From positions 20,779,701-20,843,700 of the forward strand of contig OZ024890.1 in NCBI GenBank assembly GCA_964017195.1: a stretch of DNA of 64,000 nucleotides. Direction: 5' to 3'. The position numbers and the translations under genes were made by a program. The first letter of the stretch is position 1; the number at the start of each line of letters is the position of its first letter. Shown piece by piece: positions 42,321-54,300 of the stretch. Origin of the DNA: Siderastrea radians. Lineage: Eukaryota > Cnidaria > Anthozoa > Scleractinia > Rhizangiidae. The notes beneath the pieces were generated by a model, which was given only the letters and a program-made list of their open reading frames with translations, had not been told where the DNA came from and ran no database searches.

Positions 42321-45300
42321 ATGACTTCTTTTTCTACGACAACTTTAGAGAAAAAATTGAGTGATCTTTCTAACACCCAGCAGAGTGTTCAGACGCTTTC
42401 CCTGTGGCTTATTCATCACAGAAAACACGCTAAAGCCGTGGTTCAAGCATGGTACAAAGAGCTAACTAAAGGTAGGTTTGAAAAGTTGCAGGTTCGTTTG
42501 GCCAAATAACCGCGTGTAAATAAGCGTGTAACTTACAGAAGTAGAACATAAATCGCGATTAGGTCTTGGAATATAGTACAGCAGAATCACTTTTCAAGGA
42601 ATTTCTAACGATTACAGTTTCTATGCTGCATAATTACTGTAGCTGCTAGCGTCAGCAAGAAGCTGCAATCTGCTTTATCAGATAATTTGCTTAATCAAAC
42701 AAGTGATTGCCTGATAGCGTTCTGTTTGAAGATTGAACTTGAATACGTACAGTAGAATGCCAACCAAGTGAAGCTACATTACATTAATTACTCTAGGGTA
42801 AATCATTCTTTAATTCAAGTTGAAAACTATTTTGCACAGCTGGGGATCTTTCTCTTAATTTCCTAATTTTTTCCCTTGGGAAGTTTGTGAGCCTGCACCC
42901 TGGTCCTAAGCCGAGGCCAAAAGTGAGAGTCACCGAGGGATGCTGAGAGTTCAAACTCTCACTCTCGTTTGGCCTCAAACTCTCATGCACTCTTGGCAAC
43001 TCTTGCCAGCACTCATAAAATTTGAACTTGTTCAAATTTTTCATGAGGGTGGACTAATGATGAGATTTTTCATCTCATTGTTTTGTACGAGGCCAGGGCT
43101 TGCCTCTGGGATGTTTTTTCTAAAGATTACCACAACAGGGGAGTAACTTCGAAAGCAAAAAAGGAGCTGGACATGTAAGCTTAGTGTGCTGCAGTATTTA
43201 GCTGTATTTGTTTCTGAACCAATTAGGAGCATTTATCTGGATAAAAATGTGGATGAAAAATTGTCACAGCAAAACTACACTTCAAACTCTTAGGCAGCTT
43301 TCGTCTTTGTTTGCCCCTGCTATCGATAGTCACCGAGAGATGTGAGATTGAAGACAGTGTTAAGCCTACTCAACAAGACCACAAAGTGAATTTGTTTTAA
43401 TGCATAACTTTGTGATCAAAATAACCAATACCTCTCTTGATAAAAAAGAAAGCATGGAGTCTTTATCCAGAAGGGTGTTTTCTTCCATCTTATCTTACTG
43501 TCAACCACGAATATTAGATGGCTTTGAAGCTACCCTTACCACCTTAACTTTCAGTATTCTTGTGCGTGCTCCAGTCTTTGGTCCAATTACGTTAATTGAA
43601 ATTACTATAGACTCTTTGTAACACAGCTACTGAACATTAAAATGTGTCATGATGTAGAATAAGGCTGACCTTGGAATTTTTTAATGCTTGGAACCTTTTC
43701 ATACTAAAGAGTTTCTATTTACTTTTGTTTGCAGCAAGGCAAAGTAAAAAGCTTACATTCCTATATCTCGCTAATGACGTTCTTCAAAATGGAAAAAGAA
43801 AAGGCACAGAATTTTTAAGTGAATTTAAACATGTGTTGCCTGCTGCATTTCAGAACGCTGCACAGTAAGTAATCATTGATTTATTATTATTTAATGAAGC
43901 TGTCCTATCTAGAGAACAACTGTTAATTTTTTTTTTAGTTACAATGAACTTCATTTCCCATGACTTTCCGTGACAAACACTTGATTTCCACGACTTTCCA
44001 GGCCTACAAAATGAAATTCGAAAATTTCATGACATTCCAGGATTTCCGAGACCTGTTTGAACCCTGAGGTTTTGTAGGAACGATTGTATGACTTTCTCTT
44101 ACAACTGTCATATGTGACTTCTGTAATGTGTACTTCTAGCATCATGCAAAAATTGTAAACAGCTCTTATCTAAAAACATTGTCTGTGGCTAGTACTATTG
44201 TAAGGTTTTGAAACATGTTTGAAATTCTATGCAGAGGCAGCGGAGCATTTTGAAATGTGGAGGGGCTCATCGTACACCAAGCCACGCGCATACCCCTACC
44301 CAAATTTCCCAAAATGTCCTTTGCGTAGTTCGTTGGCACAAGCTAACCTCTTGGCCGTCTTAACATTGTGCAGTGCATCCCGTAATCGATTTTTGACAAT
44401 GCATAAGTATGCAGTTGTTCAGACGATCCCGCTTCATGGTGCTTCTTAGGTAGTTCTTGAGTCGTCGGAGGGCAGAGTAACCTGACTTACTTTGGGCAGC
44501 ACAGTTTTTACTGCATCAGGTACGAGGTGAAGCTGGTGCACTAGCCTGCCGCAGTCTATGTCAGTTCCAAAGCGAGACCTTTGCAGCTCTTCCAAATGCT
44601 CGTTGAGGTCGTGGTTGTCTGCTACATCCACAAGAAGTTTCTCCAGCCCAAACCACGGCCTGGTTGAATCAGCTTTCTAATTGCGTTTTAACTTTGCTGC
44701 AGGCTTCATAGTATTGCACCCTATAGTAATCCGCAGGACATTCAAACCGATGAGGAAGAGCTCCGTCATCAAGCCTGACAGGGGCTCTCCTCTATCGTGG
44801 CAGCACTGGTTTGCCAGACTTACCCTCTGAAAAGGAGACACATGACTCATAAAATTTATTGAAGTCTGCCTCTGTGTGTAGGTGCATGTAGTGATTTTTG
44901 GCTAGATTTGCAGCGGTAATAGCTTTTTGCAGAGTCGTATCTTTCTCTTGCAGTGCCCAAACACAGAGTCAAATTTATCGAGGCTTGATAGCACTCGGTT
45001 TGCCCTCTGTCCATACTCGTTGTGTGTGGTGTCGCCTATTTCTTCCATTGTCTGCTGAAGTACAACGTAGTCTTCAAGAACAGCATTGAATGCTGCCGGA
45101 GTTGTTCCAAAAAAAATCCTGCAACATATTATTTCGCCGAGCGCGATCCTGATGAAACGATTTGTGAAAATATCACTTTGCCAAACCAATTTTATGCTGC
45201 GCTAGCGATATTTTTGGCATCGAAACTTGGGGGGGTGAGCCCCCCTAAATTTTCGTTTAGCCCCCCCTGCCCCCCCTGCTCTGCCGCCTCTGCTATGTTA

Positions 45301-48300
45301 TATTTTGTGTCATACACAACAGTTGCAAGTCAGTTAATGTAGGTTTGAATTACACTAAATAATTCATGTCGTAGGCTTATTGCAAGCATATTGCTTGTGG
45401 TAAAGTTTTGTAATCTCAATCTGCCTCTTTTGCACTGGTGTGTATTATATTTGGGAATTTTTAACCTTTTGGTGCTTATATAGCATAGTTTCCTTTTAAT
45501 CTACAGTTTGAAAATAACACATCAGGACTTTATAAAATGTAATAGAGGTGACTGCCTAATAGAAAAGATAAGTTGCTTTTGGCTCTTGCTTTGAGCAACT
45601 CTTACATGTATGCATCTTTTGTGCTCGGCAAACCTCTTGTGTGCACCCATAATGTAGAGGTGTGCACTGAGCATTTATCATTTGTTAATTGAAAGGTGCA
45701 GTGATACAGATTTGACTGTATTCTGTCTGTTTGATCAAGGGGTGGATCAGTGGAAGACATAAAAGGTCTTGAAAGACTCATATCCATATGGTCAGAGAGA
45801 AATGTGTATGATGCCTCTCTCCTTGCAAAGCTTCATAAGTGTTTAGGTGAGTACAGCGCATTGTTTTCCTTGACACTGAAGTTTTTAAAGACCTCGTTTC
45901 ACCAACAGCAAAACACTAGACGTCCAAACACATTTTAAGCCCACAGAAACTTTCCAACATACGCATTTCTGCTCATGTCTCCCTCTCAGCATTAAGAAGG
46001 GTTTTATCAAAGGAGAAACATTGCGTCTGTTGAGAACTAACTCGGTCAAAGAAAACTTTGAGTCAATGAAACGAGATTTTCAATAATGTTTACTTGATCG
46101 AGGCTATCCTCCAGAACTGATTGAAACTATTATGACTGACATCTATTTCTCAGCAAGGAAAATGGCTTTACAAACTAAACCTAAGACATCTGAAAACCTT
46201 TTGCCTTTTGTTACCACATACAACCCGGCTATGCCAAATCTTAAAAAGGTTCTCTTGAAACACTGACACTTCATTACAGACAATCCTAAACTTGCCAAAA
46301 TATTTCCTGACACCCCTATTGTCACTTACAAGAAGGAGAAATTGCTCAAAGACTCTCGTCAGAGCTAAAATTCCTTCCATCGAGTAAAAACAACAATAAG
46401 GGAGTTATATACGGTGAGGAGGGTGACAATGTTACCCTGGTACAACCATTTTGCGCTGTCTATTGTTTGTCACCTAACTTGACATAAATGTATGTCCGTC
46501 ATGCATTTTTACGCCCTTTTTCCACCGGGCCCTTCAATGCTGTTGTCTGGCAAGTTTAATTTTGTTTGCGTTACAGGATCGGGTTTTTATTACCTCCGTT
46601 TTAGATGTCTGCGTTGTACTGGGACTAGTGTTTGAAAGTGAAGAGACTGGGTTCCATCGTCCTTCTTTCGAATGATTCGATACGAGTACGGACGTTCGAT
46701 TGAAGCTCCTGCAAAAAGCGAAGTAGAATTGCGATGCAAGAGCCAAATTTCTAGCAGGAAAGTTTGTTTCCACGGTTTGCAAAGTGCCTGGGGCATCATG
46801 AAGCCCAGGAAGGCTCAATTGGGCGCTTTAAGTCTCAAAGAACCGAGCTTAGGGCATAACAGAAAGCCCAGCTTTGTACATCGTGAAGAGTCTCCAGCAG
46901 GGAACAAGGTACAATTCTGTGAGTTTCGGCATTAAAAGCAACGGCATACAAAGTTTTCGGCGGAGATTTTTTCCTTGCTGGAGACTTATATTTTGTATTG
47001 CTATGGCTAGGCCGTATATCTTTCCCGCTCAAAGTGGTTACAAATTTCCCAGAATGCATTGCAAGGAAAAGAACGTTTAATCTTTGACAACCTGCGAACT
47101 GGATACGTCTCTTCACGAGAAAAAAGCTATTGCAGACTGATAAAAGCGGGATAACATTGTAGAAAACAAGAATTGCAAGCTGCTCATCGAGAAAAATGAA
47201 TTATTCTGATATCTGTGTTGTTTCCATAACAGTTTACACAGGGACTTTGCAGAATTGTAGCACGTATTGACATTGTGATGTTATAAACATTGCTCTGTGA
47301 GAAATATTCTAGCGGACGGTCAGCAAATCAATTACTCGCATAAGTATCTACTACAGAGTTGGGAATGCAACTAGGAAGATGGACAAAAACTGTATTCGCC
47401 AGAATCGTGAGTAGAACCTTCACATATATCTTTCATGCTTTGCTGTGGTTTGAGAATTTCGATTCGTTTTGTCGCGTGTGAACCAAACAAAGGCCGTACT
47501 GTACTCATCTCACTTTGCTTATGAAACATATTCGTTATTATTTTAGCTGTTTGTATTTGAAAAGTGATCGAACAATGTTTTGTTTCATGGGGCTTCGTTA
47601 TATCACAACAATTATTTGTTGATTCCTTGTCTTCTGAGATATCTCTACTCTGTTTACATTGTGACATGTCAGCGCGTTGTAGCGCGAAAGATTTTATCTT
47701 ATCTTCCTTGCTTTCACACGTTTTAATTTGTGCTGTACATTCCATTGTGTAAGAAATTCATGCATTAGACTTTATTTCAGCGAGCAATATTAAATGGGAA
47801 TCAACTTGTTTTTAAGATCTACATTCTTTCCTATCATAGATTCCTTTTTTTTTTTTTTTTTTTTTTTTTTCTGAAACACTTTTTGTTGTTAACTTTTATA
47901 ACTACCGGTATTTCCTGAATGAAGCAAGCATTGTAAGGCTTTTTGCTAATATAAGCAATCATTACCATGAAATTTCTTTATGTTTACTCCTTGTTTGTAC
48001 TCTCGCTGTCACAAATTATTTTATTATGTGGTTGTCCAAGAAACTTTGAACCCTAAGTCATCTGTATCTTTAAGCAAACCTTAACCCTAAGCAAACTTAA
48101 TAACCCTAAGCACACATGAACCAGAAGTAAAATTTAACCCTAAGCATACCGTAACCCTAGCAAAAATTTAACCCTAAGCGCACCGTAACCCTAGGTCAAA
48201 TTTAACCCTAAGCACACCATAACCCTAGCAAAAATTTAACCCTAAGCAATCCGTAACCCCTAGCTCAAATTTAACCCTTAACACACCGTAACCCTAGCTC

Positions 48301-51300
48301 GAATTTAACCCTAATTAGGCTTGCCATTACATGTGAATGTTAACCCCAAGGTCAGTCTTAACTGTGAGTTATTTGGTGATAAAGGGAAGAAGGACGATGG
48401 AAACCAGTCTCCTCACTTTTAAACACTAGTCCCAGTACAACGCAGACATCTAAAGCGGAAGCAATCAAGACTCGATCATGTAACGCAAACAACATTAAAC
48501 TTGCCAGACAACAGCATAATTATGCTGTTGTCTGGCAAGTTTAATTTTGTTTGCGTTACAGGATCGGGTTTTTATTACCTCCGCTTTAGATGTCTGCGTT
48601 GTACTGGGACTAGTGTTTGAAAGTGAAGAGACTGGGTTCCATCGTCCTTCTTTCGAATGATTCGATACGAGTACGGACGTTCGATTGAAGCTCCTGCAAA
48701 AAGCGAAGTAGAATTGCGATGCAAGAGCCAAATTTCTAGCAGGAAAGTTTGTTTCCACGGTTTGCAAAGTGCCTGGGGCATCATGAAGCCCAGGAAGGCT
48801 CAATTGGGCGCTTTAAGTCTCAAAGAACCGAGCTTAGGGCATAACAGAAAGCCCAGCTTTGTACATCGTGAAGAGTCTCCAGCAGGGAACAAGGTACAAT
48901 TCTGTGAGTTTCGGCATTAAAAGCAACGGCATACAAAGTTTTCGGCGGAGATTTTTTCCTTGCTGGAGACTTATATTTTGTATTGCTATGGCTAGGCCGT
49001 ATATCTTTCCCGCTCAAAGTGGTTACAAATTTCCCAGAATGCATTGCAAGGAAAAGAACGTTTAATCTTTGACAACCTGCGAACTGGATACGTCTCTTCA
49101 CGAGAAAAAAGCTATTGCAGACTGATAAAAGCGGGATAACATTGTAGAAAACAAGAATTGCAAGCTGCTCATCGAGAAAAATGAATTATTCTGATATCTG
49201 TGTTGTTTCCATAACAGTTTACACAGGGACTTTGCAGAATTGTAGCACGTATTGACATTGTGATGTTATAAACATTGCTCTGTGAGAAATATTCTAGCGG
49301 ACGGTCAGCAAATCAATTACTCGCATAAGTATCTACTACAGAGTTGGGAATGCAACTAGGAAGATGGACAAAAACTGTATTCGCCAGAATCGTGAGTAGA
49401 ACCTTCACATATATCTTTCATGCTTTGCTGTGGTTTGAGAATTTCGATTCGTTTTGTCGCGTGTGAACCAAACAAAGGCCGTACTGTACTCATCTCACTT
49501 TGCTTATGAAACATATTCGTTATTATTTTAGCTGTTTGTATTTGAAAAGTGATCGAACAATGTTTTGTTTCATGGGGCTTCGTTATATCACAACAATTAT
49601 TTGTTGATTCCTTGTCTTCTGAGATATCTCTACTCTGTTTACATTGTGACATGTCAGCGCGTTGTAGCGCGAAAGATTTTATCTTATCTTCCTTGCTTTC
49701 ACACGTTTTAATTTGTGCTGTACATTCCATTGTGTAAGAAATTCATGCATTAGACTTTATTTCAGCGAGCAATATTAAATGGGAATCAACTTGTTTTTAA
49801 GATCTACATTCTTTCCTATCATAGATTCCTTTTTTTTTTTTTTTTTTTTTTTTCTGAAACACTTTTTGTTGTTAACTTTTATAACTACCGGTATTTCCTG
49901 AATGAAGCAAGCATTGTAAGGCTTTTTGCTAATATAAGCAATCATTACCATGAAATTTCTTTATGTTTACTCCTTGTTTGTACTCTCGCTGTCACAAATT
50001 ATTTTATTATGTGGTTGTCCAAGAAACTTTGAACCCTAAGTCATCTGTATCTTTAAGCAAACCTTAACCCTAAGCAAACTTAATAACCCTAAGCACACAT
50101 GAACCAGAAGTAAAATTTAACCCTAAGCATACCGTAACCCTAGCAAAAATTTAACCCTAAGCGCACCGTAACCCTAGGTCAAATTTAACCTTAAGCACAC
50201 CATAACCCTAGCAAAAATTTAACCCTAAGCAATCCGTAACCCCTAGCTCAAATTTAACCCTTAACACACCGTAACCCTAGCTCGAATTTAACCCTAATTA
50301 GGCTTGCCATTACATGTGAATGTTAACCCCAAGGTCAGTCTTAACTGTGAGTTATTTGGTGATAAAGGGAAGAAGGACGATGGAAACCAGTCTCCTCACT
50401 TTTAAACACTAGTCCCAGTACAACGCAGACATCTAAAGCGGAAGCAATCAAAACTCGATCATGTAACGCAAACAACATTAAACTTGCCAGACAACAGCAT
50501 TGAAGGGCCCGGTGGAAAAAGGGCGTAAGTGACGATTTGAGGTTAAAATCGAAATTGCTCCTATTTAGCTGAACATTGGCACACAGGCTGGTTTTCATGT
50601 GAGGAACGCCGTTGCGCACTTATTTCTTGACCTGAGATCTAAAATTTGAAGAATTAGCGTATTACTTTTGCGTGAAAAGTGTTGTTGAACTGAACTCGCT
50701 CAAGTGATGCGTGAAAGATTTCTTTTGTTCTCTGCCTGAACTAAAACAAAGGAATTCAACCTAGAATCCGCGGTCCTGTTGTTTTCTTTGTGTCAGTTTT
50801 AAGCAAAAGTAATACGCTAATTCTTCAAATTTTAGATCCCAGGTCAAGAAATAAGTGCGCTACGGCGTTCCTCACATGAAAACCAGCCTGTGTGCCAATG
50901 TTCAGCTAAATAGGAGCAATTTCGATTTTAACCTCAAATCGTCACTTACGCCCTTTTTCCACCGGGCCCTTCAAATGTCCTCCAGTATTTGCATGCACTG
51001 CCAATTTCTGTGTTAAATGTTGATCTGGCTTTTTGTGTGTGCGTGCAAGAACTAGGCAAGTTGGGAGCAAGTTGGTGACTGAACCACTAACCAGGGTGTT
51101 TTTGTAACTGGTATTAGATTCCGCTGGCTGTGCTCAACACGATGTCCCAGTACACATGATCATGTCATTATAATAGGCAGTGATGTTAAGCCATTGGCCT
51201 TGTTTTCTACACTTCATCATGCTAAATGAGTTGGGGATATTAAAAGGTCTCTGTCATGGGGATTTTTGCCTTTTTTAAACTAAATTCGATTTTGAGACGA

Positions 51301-54300
51301 CATTACGGCTTTATAATGATGGCTAGTTGGGAGAAAATCCCAATACGGAATATATTTTCTCCTAATGCCGTCATTATAAAGCTGTAATGTCGTCTCAAAA
51401 TCAAATTTAGTTTTTTATCGCAATCCATGTCTCTATTTTGCAAAAAAACAAAAAGCCAGGGCGATAATTTCTGTTGATCAAAAGAGAAATTCTTACTCGT
51501 CGCGAAGATTTGCACGCGCGATACTTGCTCACGAAAACAATATTTAGTTTTGCAGCAAAATGTTTGAATTCGCCGCTTTTTCTACCAAAAATTGCTTAAT
51601 GAAAGAAAATAAACTCTTTCAGTGCATGAACATAAATTTTTTCAAACAACTAGGAATCGACAAAATAATAGATAACGTGAAAATCAACTTCTTTTCTAGG
51701 CTGAAAGTAGACCACAAATTATAACGCAAGACAGCGCTCGCATTGCGAAATGAAAACCGAAAAACAAACTGTTTTAAAGAAAAAACACAGTTTTAAAGTT
51801 TTAGCACTTACATTTTGGGCAATCCGTCAAGGTAAGCTGCTTGTAGGGATGAATCACATTGTAATAAAGGTTTTTCTGGCTATATTACTGAGCAAAAACT
51901 GAACTTTTGCTGGCGGTTTTGTGAAGAAAAGTTTTGAAGTTTGACCTTGGCCACGTTGTCATGACAGTTTTTGAACTAATCACAAGCTAGCATTTTGAGA
52001 CGACATTATCACAAAATAACGTCGTCTCAAACACAATCAAAAGAGACCACTGGATCGCAATAATGTATCAAAACTGTGCTGAAATTAAACTTAACTACCT
52101 TTTTGTACACAAAATACTCCTAGAACAGGAAGAGAAAGATATCAAGTGATTTTCGCAAAGGAAGAACAAGCCATGATCAGCTGGTAGTGATTTTTTTCCA
52201 GGCAAAGGGGAAGAACATGAAAAAATTGGCCCAGTTGTTTCAAGTTGCAGTCCATTTCCATCCTGGCCATCTGCTGCCAAACACACTTACTTACAATTTC
52301 AGAAAACTAGTGAAGTAAAATTTTGAACAAATCTGAAGCATTTTTTTATTGGGTTTTCTTTTATACCTGTATCTCTTTTAGCTTTGTAAAAATTATAACA
52401 CTAAAAATTGATGACATAGACCCTTCAAAGAACCCAGGCACATCGCTGTTTCAAAAGAATTGGGAATGTTATCTGTGCTGTTGTGGTCTGATGTTTTTAT
52501 TTGTGGGTCAGGTGGGTGAGGTGAGGTCACAAATGAACTGATAGCGGTGGTCTTGGGTGCCATAACACGTGATGTCTAATCTAACCCAAGTTGTTGTAAA
52601 ATGCATTAGAACATGTACATTGCAAAGTGTGCTAAGTAAATCACATTTATTTACCGTTTTAATTTTTTAGCAATCTCGTACTTAAAGTCCTCAGGCGTCT
52701 TGGTCAGTGGGTGGTCACCAGGAGAGACTCTGGGGTAATGAGGAATCCTGCAGTTAAATTGGTTCTTAGTTTTGTTACAGTAAACAGCCAAACCAAAAAA
52801 ATCATATTTTTTTTTACTATGCCAGAGTCTCTTCTCAGGCAACCCCCCACTGACCAAGAAGCCTGAGGACTCTGAGCATGAGATTGATTTTTAACCAGAA
52901 ACATATCTTGTTCCCTTTTGCATCAAGCTCTTCAGTTAAAGGGATTTTTAGGGCCAGAAAAGGTGGCTGTAAGGGAAAGGTTTTCCTTTTGTAAAGAATA
53001 ATTGTTTATTTGTTAATCACAGGCCAAGAATCAGATTCTCCCCCACCAGAGAAAAAACAAAAACTGGACAATGACAAACAAGCTGCAGCCATGGAACCAC
53101 CTGATGTAAGTCAATTTCCTTGTGCTCCCACATTGTGAGCAAACATCTGAGTGCTGACGCAGGAGTCATCACATTCCAGATCAAAGTGGAATTTAGAATT
53201 TTGGAGGTTGTGAGGGGAGCGAAAGACAGGAAAACCCTGAGAAAAATTCTCAGTTGAAAGCAAGGAGGAGAACCAACTCAACTGACACGATGGTGTCAAC
53301 TCTGGGATTTGCACCTGAGCCTTATTGATGGGAAGTAAATTGCTTCCACCAGTGTGCTATCTCTGCTTCCCTTTAATGGCGCACATTCTGATTTATTTGC
53401 CAATGATGTGATTATTTTACCTGCAGCTTGAGGATTTAATAAAGGCTTTGATGGAGCTGGAGAACTCTGCCTCACAAGATGCCGTTGTCAGGGAGAAAAT
53501 AGCTAATTTACCAGCAGAAGTACAAGATGTGTCACTCCTTGAAAAAATTGAAGGTATGGGGCATGAGTGATGACATGGCAATACAAATCATACGAATATT
53601 CGTGCACGCTTGATCACATTAAGAAATATTTGGCAATAAAGTAAAGGTAAGCACTGTTTTCAGCCCAGGACCAAGAGGATTAAATCCAGTTTTGTCAGTC
53701 ACTTTTGACCTGAGTTATCTCACATTCTCACCTTCTTTAAACACTTTTGTTTGTTTGTAGATAAAGAAACAGGTGATCGCCTTTCAAAGATTGTTGATGA
53801 GGCCTGCCTTTTGCTTGCTGACTACAATGGGAGACTGGCAGCAGAATTAGAAGACAGATCAACAGTATCAAAAATGCTGGCTGCATTTATTCAACTTCAG
53901 AAAGACAAACTTGCTGAATCAGAGAAAAAACTTCAGGTAAGGCCTAGTGTTTTGTTGAAAAGGGGCATGGGGGTTAAAAAGGGTATACATCATGCTATTT
54001 GAGGTGACTGGGTTTTGTTTTGCATTTGAATCTGAGATAGAAGAAGGTTTCCAGATCAAAAACGTGATAAAGCTGGCCTTCTGACCTGACAAGTTAAATC
54101 ATGATGAACTAATCAGAAGAACTGGGGAGGTCCTCCACTATCAACTGCTTAAAATTCCTTATCGACTACCTACCTTACAGTTTTATCTGGAACACTGATA
54201 ACATATTTGAAGCACTCCTTTGAATCTGATGGATATCTCTTTCCTTTCTGTCTTTCTTTTTTTCGCATCTTAAGGTTAATACCCCTTTAGTGCTTCTTTG

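Noticed and set aside
48048..50298. True internal telomere or chromosome end
   Set aside because: Units are spaced and degenerate, both copies lie inside TIR elements within an RPRD1 intron, and coding exons continue on both sides.
46534..50619. Paired 62-124 aa frames repeated at 46.5-47.8 kb and 48.5-49.7 kb as duplicated genes
   Set aside because: They are identical only because the whole 1.98-kb element is duplicated. They lack motifs and occur on both strands of the same segments.
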